Source of the DNA: Deltaproteobacteria bacterium
GTDB lineage: Bacteria > Desulfobacterota > Desulfobacteria > Desulfobacterales > SURF-15
DNA: 16,873 nucleotides
Direction: 5' to 3'
Assembly: GCA_024644775.1 (NCBI GenBank)
Contig: JAHEHB010000069.1
Span: 1-16,873, forward strand
Shown here: positions 6,512 to 13,059 of the stretch, in pieces
How positions within the stretch are numbered: position 1 is the stretch's first letter
Layout of the letters: the number at the start of each line of letters is the position of its first letter
Program-made: the position numbers and the translations under genes
The notes under the pieces: model-generated
Seen by the model: the letters and a program-made list of their open reading frames with translations, nothing else
Told to the model about the DNA's origin: nothing
The model's database searches: none

Positions 6512-6903
6512 ATCGGACGAATCTTAAAACAGACAATAAAAAATAGCTTGAAGTGATCAACTCAACACCCCCAGGGGAGGTATTTTATTTCATTGTTTCA
6601 AGCAACATGGATATAAACTGATCGTTCATTAACTTTAGGCACTTTAGATCACTTTAGGCGCTCAGTGCCTTAAAACCGACAAAACTTTGTCGATTATTAA
6701 ATGAGCTTCTGGTTTTTTGTAAGAGAAACTGGAAATTTGAAACTTGAAACTGGATAAGAACGGATTGGATCTATTTGAAATTGAAAGAATACCTTCCCCA
6801 AGTTTCAAGTATCAAGTTTCGAGTATCGCCCGTTGAAAGAGAACGGCTACCCCGAAGGGGCCCCTTCTTCCAGGCGTAGTCTTGGAAGAATCGTAGTCAC
6901 TTA
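6512..6903. repeat. Repeat- and hairpin-rich non-coding spacer
   Basis: No gene is visible. Seen directly: three ACTTTAG direct repeats (starting 6632, 6641, 6651); dyad AGGCACT (6637-6643) / AGTGCCT (6664-6670); CGACAAA/TTTGTCG (6677-6692); inverted ACTTGAAACT (6742-6751) / AGTTTCAAGT (6801-6810); a 14-base perfect palindrome GAAGGGGCCCCTTC (6854-6867); and an 8-bp stem TTCTTCCA (6865-6872) / TGGAAGAA (6883-6890) just past the SDR stop codon. The density suggests layered small dispersed repeats. Confidence 0.6.
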
Positions 6904-7653
6904 TTAGTCTATATGCATCCCGCCATTCACATCCATTATTTCACCGGTAACATAGCTGGACAGCTCACTGGCAAAAAACAAACACGCCCTTGCGACATCG
7001 ATGGGTAGTCCAATTCTCTTCATTGGAATCGATTCGATAATCTCTGCCTTTAGCTCCGGGGTCAACTTACCTTTGGTAATATCCGTATCTATCAATCCGG
7101 GTGCGACGGCATTGACGCGAATTCCCTCCGGTGCCAGCTCCCGAGCCATAGCCCGCGTCAAACCGATAATACCCGCCTTAGCAGCACTGTAATGCGGGCC
7201 ACCAAAGATGCCGCCACCGCGCTTTGCGGAAACAGACGATATGCAGATAATATTTCCTTTCTTCGCATTCCTCATATGGGGAATAACCGCCTTGGAGCAA
7301 AGAAAAGTTCCCTTGAGGTTTACATCGAGTACCGCATCATAGTCTTCCATTGTAATTTCGGCAATCCGTTTCGGTTGCGTGATACCGGCATTGTTGACAA
7401 GTATCGATGGGGGACCCATATCTTGAACCGCACTGGAAATGGCGGCTTCAACTTCATCACGGTTTGTTACATTGCACGGGTACCCGTGATGTTCTTTTCC
7501 AAAACTGCCGGATAGGTCTTTGGCTTTCTCGCCATCGAGGTCCAGTATCGCAACCTTTGCGCCCTGTTCCACAAATAGTGTGGCAATGCCTCGACCGATG
7601 CCGCGTTCCGATGCCGCTCCGGTTATGATAGCAATTTCGTTTTGCAGTAACAT
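6904..7653 (-). CDS. SDR-family dehydrogenase/reductase, FabG-like
   Basis: Cytoplasmic NAD(P)-dependent oxidoreductase of 249 residues, the normal length of a classical short-chain dehydrogenase. Seen: nucleotide-binding TGAASERGIGRG (11-22); acidic residues after the second strand (AILDLD, 35-40), favouring NAD over NADP by family rule; NNAG (87-90); N112; Ser in ISSVS (138-142); and YSAAK with Y155 and K159. The C-terminal GEIMDVNGGM is typical. Between the catalytic Ser and Tyr it has a Gly-rich RGGGIFGGPH stretch slightly longer than in FabG. Shine-Dalgarno AAGGA precedes the ATG. It is the last gene of the leftward cluster, so a hydroxy/keto conversion of a catabolic intermediate is more likely than fatty-acid synthesis; the substrate is unknown. 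Confidence 0.92.
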   Translation of the reverse strand: MLLQNEIAIITGAASERGIGRGIATLFVEQGAKVAILDLDGEKAKDLSGSFGKEHHGYPCNVTNRDEVEAAISSAVQDMGPPSILVNNAGITQPKRIAEITMEDYDAVLDVNLKGTFLCSKAVIPHMRNAKKGNIICISSVSAKRGGGIFGGPHYSAAKAGIIGLTRAMARELAPEGIRVNAVAPGLIDTDITKGKLTPELKAEIIESIPMKRIGLPIDVARACLFFASELSSYVTGEIMDVNGGMHID

Positions 7654-7710
7654 CCTGAAATCCTTCTTCTGAAAAATCGTTTACACAGACTCGTCAAATC
7701 CATAAGGATC

Positions 7711-7731
7711 GCGGCTGCATAAAGCAGCCGC
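7711..7731 (-). other. Intercistronic hairpin
   Basis: GCGGCTGC (7711-7718), ATAAA, GCAGCCGC (7724-7731): a perfect 8-bp GC-rich stem in the 93-base gap between two leftward genes. No T-run follows on either strand, so it may act in RNA processing or stabilisation rather than termination. Confidence 0.5.
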
Positions 7732-7746
7732 AACCGTCTATCGATT

Positions 7747-8613
7747 CTATTTTGGAAATACACAGGCGTTGAAAACCTCTTCAATCTCGCCATCGGTCAA
7801 GGTAACATAATCCTCATCCATGACCTTTGCCAACATATCGGTGGTCCAGACGTCGTAGCCCGGGTTTCCTTTATGGATCCAAGTTTCCCAAGCGGGTTCA
7901 ATGATAACGTCGGGAGTAAATTTCCAGCCGATGTCAAAAACCACTTCGGGTTCCTGGCTCATGAAAACCAGCTTACCCCGGTAATTCTTGCCATCACCAA
8001 GATACACATTGGGACACGTGTAGTAGATTTTAATGCCTTCTCTTTCCAGTGCCGGCTCCGCGTACTTCTGGATATGATCCGGATGTACACCGGAATTAAC
8101 ATTGATATGCATGTGACAGGTAGTGGGCATCACCGGATATTCGAGACCTTTTATGAAATGATCCGATTTAAAGTACGCTTCCAACGCTTTTTCTTCCTCT
8201 GGCCCCACTTCCCTATAGGGGAACTGGTTGTTGAACTGATTGATATACCATCGATTCCAGATGAGAAGGTTGCAGCCCGACTCTCCACCGTTACACGCTT
8301 TTAAGCCAACATCTTTTTTGAAAAACCACTGGAAATCAAAGTGTGGTTTACCCTGTGGCTCAACCCCGTGAAGACTGCCCATTTTGGGAGCGGGAGACAT
8401 GTGATCGATCTTACGGCTGGACGGCCAGCCCATCCTTTCAAAATAGCCACACATAATGGCTTCCATCGATTCAGGATGTACGGAGGTATCCACATAGGAA
8501 TGGATGTGGGTTCCCTCCGGATCAGAATCCTGCATCGACGCACAAAGCCGGCGCCAATGATCGGATGCTGAAAAGTACTGTTTCACTTCTTCCAACAATT
8601 GTTTTCTTTCCAT
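7747..8613 (-). CDS. Unrecognised His/Cys-rich protein (288 aa)
   Basis: I do not recognise this family. It is a soluble protein of 288 residues with no signal peptide or membrane segment. It is rich in possible metal ligands: THIHS (H36, H38), H46, H71, H82, H91, TTCHMHINVNSGVHPDH (C166, H167, H169, H177, H180), H247, and Cys at 24, 55, 107, 114, 166, 200 and 284. Aromatic residues are frequent (FDFQWFF, IWNRWY, PAWETWIH). Shine-Dalgarno GGGAGG lies close before the ATG, supporting this start. It lies 32 bases after the cupin gene and is probably cotranscribed with it and the SDR, so an enzyme acting on the same compound is the best guess. A metal-dependent hydrolase, dehydratase or dioxygenase would fit the His pattern; this is inference. 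Confidence 0.8.
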   Translation of the reverse strand: MERKQLLEEVKQYFSASDHWRRLCASMQDSDPEGTHIHSYVDTSVHPESMEAIMCGYFERMGWPSSRKIDHMSPAPKMGSLHGVEPQGKPHFDFQWFFKKDVGLKACNGGESGCNLLIWNRWYINQFNNQFPYREVGPEEEKALEAYFKSDHFIKGLEYPVMPTTCHMHINVNSGVHPDHIQKYAEPALEREGIKIYYTCPNVYLGDGKNYRGKLVFMSQEPEVVFDIGWKFTPDVIIEPAWETWIHKGNPGYDVWTTDMLAKVMDEDYVTLTDGEIEEVFNACVFPK

Positions 8614-8645
8614 AAGACAACCTCCCTGAATGGTTTTTATGTAAA

Positions 8646-9005
8646 TTATTTCTTTTTATCATACGATCCCGGTTTTACCGGTGGGCTGAATACACTCACC
8701 AGCACCAATGGCTCATCTCCGGTAACCTTTATGCCATGGGGGATCCCAGATTCGGTAAACACCGCAACCCCGGGCTCCAACGGATAAATATCATCGGCTA
8801 CTTTAGTCTCTCCCCGACCGGATATCACATAAATGATTTCTTCTTCATTTTCATGATGGTGCTGGCCTGGATCACTACCCGGTGGAAACGTAACCACGCC
8901 GAAAATCATATTTTTACATTCCCCTTCGTCTGGTGCAATCAATTTTTTCCAGAGTCGACCGGGTAATTGCAATCCTTCAATATCTTGTTCTTTTACATAG
9001 TGCAT
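8646..9005 (-). CDS. Small single-domain cupin
   Basis: Cupin-fold protein of 119 residues, cytoplasmic. Cupin motif 1 is visible as PGSDPGQHHHENEEEIIYVISGRG with H49, H51 and E55/E56 as likely metal ligands; motif 2 is PLEPGVAVFTESGIPHGI with H90 as the fourth ligand. With a full His/His/Glu/His set it could be an enzyme (isomerase, dioxygenase or decarboxylase-like) or a small-molecule sensor. Shine-Dalgarno AAGGAG is about eight bases upstream of the ATG. It is followed after 32 bases by the unrecognised His/Cys-rich gene and separated by a 364-base repeat-filled gap from the enoate reductase gene upstream. Confidence 0.88.
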   Translation of the reverse strand: MHYVKEQDIEGLQLPGRLWKKLIAPDEGECKNMIFGVVTFPPGSDPGQHHHENEEEIIYVISGRGETKVADDIYPLEPGVAVFTESGIPHGIKVTGDEPLVLVSVFSPPVKPGSYDKKK

Positions 9006-9369
9006 ATAATCACTCCTTCAGGTTCGAAAAGACTACTTTCCGACAATATATGGGTACGAAACAATAGGTTTCAGGCATAACCGGGTTTCAGGTTTCAGTA
9101 TTTTGATTTTAGCTCCCTAACACCTCGTCTAAGAAACCTGGTAAAATCCCAAATCGGATCACCGGTAGAAATAACCGAAAGGCGAGAAGGCCAGGAAGCT
9201 TGGAGGCTATAATGCTTTCCAACCCCCTATCCTTTTCGTCTTCAAACATTCCAGCGTCCAAGCTTTCTCGCTTCCCAGCTCGTCTGAGAAACCTCGTTTC
9301 TCGTAGTGATGAATCCAGCTCCATTGGTGGTTTCGCTCCTGACACCCGAAACCTGACACCTGAAACCTT
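9006..9369. repeat. Mosaic of dispersed repeats between enoate reductase and cupin genes
   Basis: No convincing gene in 364 bases. The outer parts carry GGTTTCAGG (9067-9075) and GGGTTTCAGGTTTCAG (9083-9098), matched in inverted orientation by the tract at 9339-9367 (CTGACACC, CGAAAC, CTGACACC, TGAAACC). Inside are AAGCTTGGAGGCT (9196-9208) inverted against AGCGTCCAAGCTT (9253-9265), and a direct repeat CTCGTCTAAGAAACCT (9124-9139) / CTCGTCTGAGAAACCT (9279-9294), 15 of 16 identical. A 78-codon open frame here only reflects the repeats. The tract touches the enoate reductase stop codon. Confidence 0.7.
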
Positions 9370-11301
9370 TTAAATTCTCAGCGCCAGCTCAAACGCCTGG
9401 TCGATCGCGTCAAATGCATTGCCGGGGGTTTGGCAGTCTCCAACCCCATACCAGGCAATTTTGCCTTGCATTTCAGGTTTCAGAAATCCATTTTCCGTTT
9501 TTATACCGATGGCCAGAACCACCACTTTTGCCGAAAGCTGATCTTCGTTTCCACCGCCCACCAGCGGTCGATCCGAAATACGTACGGCATCATCCAGGAT
9601 TTCCATTACCCGACGGCCGGTTAAAATAGCAACCTCTTTTTCCTGCAGCCTGTCGAGCAACCCTTCGCGCACCCCGATTCCTTGAAATATGTCACGGCCG
9701 GGTGCATCCAACATATCCACCATGGTTACGGCGATGCCTCTATCGGATAGGTAATCAGCAGTATCCAAACCCGTGGCGCCGCCTCCAATGATCACCACCG
9801 GCCCTTCGTCGATCTTCCGACTTCCGGAAAGCAAATCCTGGGCAGTTACAACATGTGGTTTTTCTGCACCGGGTATGGAAGGTTTTATGGGAACAGATCC
9901 TGTGGCAAGAACGACCGCATCAGGTTTTAGACGATTCAATAGTTCAGCAGTGGCTATCGAACTCAAACGAACATCCACGCCCAGCCGTTTCAATTCTCCC
10001 TCATAAAAAATCACCATCCGCTTGAAATCGCCCTTTTTCGGAGGAATGGACGCCATGTTCAATTGTCCGCCCAAACGGTCTGTTTTTTCCAGCAGGATAA
10101 CGTCGTGTCCTCTTAATCGCAAGACTCTTGCCACCTCACAACCGGCGGGTCCGCCGCCTGCTACTACAATGCGCTGTTTTTTTTCAGATTCCTCAATGCA
10201 ACACTCAAACTCACGGCCGGCGAGCTTATTGTACATACAGCTAACCCACGGTCTGCCTGGATCCCTTAAACCGCCAAAGCACCCTTGATTGCAGCGAAGA
10301 CATTCTCGAATTTCATTCAGCCGGCCGTCTTTAACTTTTCTGGGCCATTGCGGGTCTGCAATCAACGGGCGGCCCAGCCCGATCAGATCTGCCATTTCCT
10401 TTTCAACAGCTTCTTTGGCGAGTTGGGGAGTCATCGAATTTCCAACGATAACCGGTACCGTTACCTCTTTTTTTATGGATTCTCCCATGGGCAGCAACAA
10501 ACCTCGGGGCACATCACCCGGGGGTATGGCAATGTGGTTTACATGACCCAGTCCTCCTGAAATGCTGATAGCGGTGGCACCATTGTCTTCAAGCGATTTT
10601 GACAACGCTACGGCATCCTCCGGTGTAAACCCGTCAGGAGTGAATTCACTACCGGAAATTCTATAGAGCACCGGGTAGTCCTTACCCAGCTGTTTCCGAA
10701 TTGCCTGTAAAATTTCGATGGCAAACCGAAAGCGCCCTTTTGGGCTACCGCCATATTCATCGGTACGATGGTTCCAAAACGGCGAGAGAAACTCAGCCAC
10801 CAGACACCCGTGACAGGCGTGTATTTCAACCGCATCGAATCCCGCCTCTTTTGCTCTTTCGGCAGCATCCACAAAGAGTTCCGTCAAATAATGAATCTCT
10901 TCGTGTGTCAGTTCGATACATTCGTGTTTACAATCCGGAGCCGTGTCGGACACAGCATACCTCGGGAACCCATTTACATGCTGGCGGAAATAAAGACCGA
11001 TTTGTACCGACGCCAGGCCGCCTTCTTGATGAATTCGGTGAGTGAGTTTTCGCAAACCGGGAATTAAATGATCGGCATACACACCCAACGCGTTGTTGAT
11101 GTGCGGCAGTTGCGGATGGATGTAGGTTTCTTCAACTGTAACGAGTGCCGTGCCGCCGGCGGCCCGGGTGGCATAATATTCAATCAACCGATCCGTTACT
11201 TCACCTTGGATTCCCGCAAAACGGGTGGACATGGCGGTCATGGTCAAACGGTTCTTAAGGGTAAGGGACCCCAATCGAATCGGTTCAAAAAGCGTGCTCA
11301 T
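9370..11301 (-). CDS. 2,4-dienoyl-CoA reductase / 2-enoate reductase-like FMN-FeS-FAD oxidoreductase
   Basis: Cytoplasmic flavoprotein of 643 residues with the full FadH/enoate-reductase architecture. It has an N-terminal Old Yellow Enzyme TIM barrel binding FMN (about 1-330; LFEPIRLGSLTLKNRLTMTAM, then SISGGLG, then GLGRPLIADPQWP), a 4Fe-4S loop with C334, C337, C341 and C355, an FAD-binding Rossmann motif VVAGGGPAG (379-387) and a second nucleotide motif IIGGGATG (504-511). The family reduces C=C bonds of unsaturated acids, acyl-CoAs or enones with NAD(P)H. In the active-site segment EIHACHGCLVAEFLSP, H161 and H164 are present but Cys166 stands where Tyr is usual. Start: ATG at 11301 with GGAGG nine bases upstream; an in-frame ATG at 11346 lacks this. 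First gene of the leftward cluster. Confidence 0.92.
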   Translation of the reverse strand: MSTLFEPIRLGSLTLKNRLTMTAMSTRFAGIQGEVTDRLIEYYATRAAGGTALVTVEETYIHPQLPHINNALGVYADHLIPGLRKLTHRIHQEGGLASVQIGLYFRQHVNGFPRYAVSDTAPDCKHECIELTHEEIHYLTELFVDAAERAKEAGFDAVEIHACHGCLVAEFLSPFWNHRTDEYGGSPKGRFRFAIEILQAIRKQLGKDYPVLYRISGSEFTPDGFTPEDAVALSKSLEDNGATAISISGGLGHVNHIAIPPGDVPRGLLLPMGESIKKEVTVPVIVGNSMTPQLAKEAVEKEMADLIGLGRPLIADPQWPRKVKDGRLNEIRECLRCNQGCFGGLRDPGRPWVSCMYNKLAGREFECCIEESEKKQRIVVAGGGPAGCEVARVLRLRGHDVILLEKTDRLGGQLNMASIPPKKGDFKRMVIFYEGELKRLGVDVRLSSIATAELLNRLKPDAVVLATGSVPIKPSIPGAEKPHVVTAQDLLSGSRKIDEGPVVIIGGGATGLDTADYLSDRGIAVTMVDMLDAPGRDIFQGIGVREGLLDRLQEKEVAILTGRRVMEILDDAVRISDRPLVGGGNEDQLSAKVVVLAIGIKTENGFLKPEMQGKIAWYGVGDCQTPGNAFDAIDQAFELALRI

Positions 11302-11413
11302 GAACACTTGCCTCCGTCTAAATTTTGAGTGTACGCTGATGTTCAAACTACATCTGGGATGTTTGCCGCTAACGGATATAAATTACCGGAAAATCCAGCA
11401 GAATGGACGTGAC

Positions 11414-11440
11414 AGTATAAAATATAAGCGCCAATGTCAA
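11414..11440 (-). promoter_or_regulatory. Possible promoter of the leftward catabolic cluster
   Basis: Minus strand TTGACA (11440-11435) and TATACT (11419-11414), with a short 15-base spacer. Transcription would begin about 105 bases before the ATG at 11301. The short spacer lowers confidence. Confidence 0.35.
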
Positions 11441-11451
11441 ATTACCGTTCT

Positions 11452-11495
11452 CAAATGATGAAACATTTGCAATCCTATTGTGAGTTAGCTAAACT
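11452..11495 (+). promoter_or_regulatory. Possible promoter and dyad for the M29/NicX-like gene
   Basis: TTGCAA (11467-11472), 17 bases, TAAACT (11490-11495) gives four of six matches at each hexamer. It is overlapped by a perfect 6-bp dyad CAAATG (11452-11457) / CATTTG (11464-11469). The dyad lies in the divergent gap between the two operons and could serve a shared regulator. Confidence 0.3.
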
Positions 11496-11548
11496 TCAAA
11501 AATCTAAAGAAATGAGGTTTTGAAACATCTTTTTGAAAGGAGGAATCC

Positions 11549-12559
11549 ATGACGTGGCCCATAGAACATTTCCATTACATCCCCTCGCCTTCCAGTTTCA
11601 TCGAAATGATGCCGGGTGCAATGAAAGCCGTAAAACAATGCGCGGCTGTCAAGGAAGGCGAACATGTGGTGATAGCCTGCGACACCAATAAAATCCGTTT
11701 GGCCGAAGCCATTGCGGCTGCCGCCTACGCAGTGGGGGGTATTCCCACCATTACCGTCTTTACTCCCACAGGGGCCCATGGGGCTCAGGTTCCCAAACCG
11801 GTGGTCGGCGCATGCGCTGAGAGCGATGTTTTTTTTCTACCCACCACCTGGTCCATGACCCACACCGATGCCCGCATAGAGGCGATAAAAAACGGGGCCC
11901 GTGGTACAACCATGTGCGAGGTGACCGAAGATTGCCTCTGCACGGGAGGCATCCTTGCCGACTACGAAGAAAACGATCGGGTCGCCCGCAAACTTGGAGC
12001 CATCATTGCTGAAGGCAAGAAGATTCGGATGACTTCAACGGGAGGAACCGATCTGGAAGCTGAAATCACCGATCGACCTGTGCAGTATGAGACGGGTCTT
12101 TTCCGCGAACCAGGGCAATTTGCAGCCCTTCCGAATAGTGAACTGAACATATCGCCCATCGAGGGAACAACAGAAGGGATTATTGTCGGTGATGTTCGAC
12201 CCATGGGCTTTGGTATCCTGCGGGAAGAACCGGTTACCATAGAAATCAAATCCGGAGAGGTCGCAAACATCACCGGCGGAAAGGCTGCCGATTACTTGAA
12301 CGAAACGTTAAAAGCATTTGACGACCGAACCGCATACAATTTAGCCGAATTTGCCGTGGGGCTCAATCCCGCAAGCAGAGCCTATGCCACAAACCTGGAA
12401 GACCTGGGCAAATTAGGTTTTGGTCACCACGGTATTGGGAGCAATTATGCCATCGGCGGCAATATCGCAGCGCCGTGTCACATCGACGTCATCTATTCTC
12501 AGGCCACGCTTGAAATTGACGGTCAGGTGATTTTGGACAAAGGCGACATACCGGTGTGA
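11549..12559 (+). CDS. M29 aminopeptidase / NicX-like metalloenzyme
   Basis: Protein of 336 residues resembling the leucyl-aminopeptidase (peptidase M29-like) / 2,5-dihydroxypyridine 5,6-dioxygenase (NicX) group. Family landmarks seen: LPNSELNISPIEGTTEGIIVGD (195-215), EFAVGLNPASR (267-277), the GFGHHGIGSNYAIGGN block (290-305) and the terminal CHIDV (310-314), whose H311 and D313 match the His-x-Asp metal pair of that fold. No signal peptide, so it acts in the cytoplasm. A very strong Shine-Dalgarno AAAGGAGG (11536-11543) sets the start. In aerobes NicX opens a pyridine ring with O2; if this host is anaerobic, hydrolysis of a peptide or amide bond is more plausible. It is divergent from the enoate reductase and probably heads the rightward set leading to the Dpp-like ATPases. 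Confidence 0.75.
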   Translation: MTWPIEHFHYIPSPSSFIEMMPGAMKAVKQCAAVKEGEHVVIACDTNKIRLAEAIAAAAYAVGGIPTITVFTPTGAHGAQVPKPVVGACAESDVFFLPTTWSMTHTDARIEAIKNGARGTTMCEVTEDCLCTGGILADYEENDRVARKLGAIIAEGKKIRMTSTGGTDLEAEITDRPVQYETGLFREPGQFAALPNSELNISPIEGTTEGIIVGDVRPMGFGILREEPVTIEIKSGEVANITGGKAADYLNETLKAFDDRTAYNLAEFAVGLNPASRAYATNLEDLGKLGFGHHGIGSNYAIGGNIAAPCHIDVIYSQATLEIDGQVILDKGDIPV

Positions 12560-12620
12560 CGTCGATGACCCTCTGCAGGTTTTTTTTTGACTGAACAGGA
12601 TATTGCTTCAGAATGTAAAA

Positions 12621-12683
12621 CAAGGAATATCGAATATCGAAGTAAATACTTCATAGTTCTGTGGTCCATTATTCGATACCTTG
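12621..12683. repeat. Imperfect inverted repeat with central hairpin
   Basis: CAAGGAATATCGAATA (12621-12636) is matched by TATTCGATACCTTG (12670-12683) in inverted orientation with a two-base difference; between them is GAAGTA-AA-TACTTC (12639-12652). The 240-base gap 12560-12799 holds this element and no gene. Its form is that of a small dispersed palindromic element. Confidence 0.55.
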
Positions 12684-12799
12684 TCTGCCTTTGGAGGATT
12701 CGTTTTTAAATGTTTTCGAGCAGTTACAATTACCTTCAAAACCCCCACGGTGTCGTGTGTGAGTAAGGGTCAGCCCCCGGCGGGAGGGGGAAAAGGACA

Positions 12800-13036
12800 A
12801 TGCCGACGAACCTTATCAGTTTTGCAAAAAAATTAAGAAAAAATGGGACTCGAGCAGAAACTCTGTTATGGAGTAAACTTCGAGCAAGACAAGTGGAGGA
12901 TATTAAATTCAGAAGGCGGCAACCTATTGATGGTTTTATCGTAGATTTTGTCAGCTTCGAGAAAAGATTAATTATTGAAATAGATGGCGGACAACATTCA
13001 ACCAATAAAGCGAAAGATCGCAAAAGAGATTTCTAA
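12800..13036 (+). pseudogene. Truncated DUF559 (Vsr-like endonuclease fold) protein
   Basis: 78-residue remnant of a DUF559 protein, normally about 110-130 residues. Conserved N-terminal features are intact: FAKKLRKNGTRAETLLWSKLRAR, then IKFRRRQPIDGFIVDF and the catalytic-core-like RLIIEIDGGQH. The frame stops right after KDRKRDF, where intact members continue with a strand like GFKVLRFW. The 25 bases after the stop still read in shifted frames as FLNYQ and FKGVK, resembling that lost tail, so small indels rather than a clean deletion probably broke it. Shine-Dalgarno-like AAAAGGA precedes the ATG at 12800. DUF559 genes are often stand-alone and mobile; it seems unrelated to its neighbours. 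Probably non-functional. Confidence 0.7.
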
Positions 13037-13059
13037 ACTATCAAGTTCAAAGGTGTAAA

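Noticed and set aside
7873..8304. Plus-strand open frame opposite the unrecognised His/Cys-rich gene (143 codons)
   Set aside because: The minus-strand frame is twice as long, has a good Shine-Dalgarno and fits the cluster direction; this one does not.
9109..9345. Open frame of 78 codons between the enoate reductase and cupin genes
   Set aside because: It is made of the inverted and direct repeats described there; no credible protein features.
12560..12590. Terminator after the M29/NicX-like gene
   Set aside because: There is a run of nine T at 12580-12588, but the preceding bases form only a three- or four-pair stem (ACC/GGT), too weak to call.
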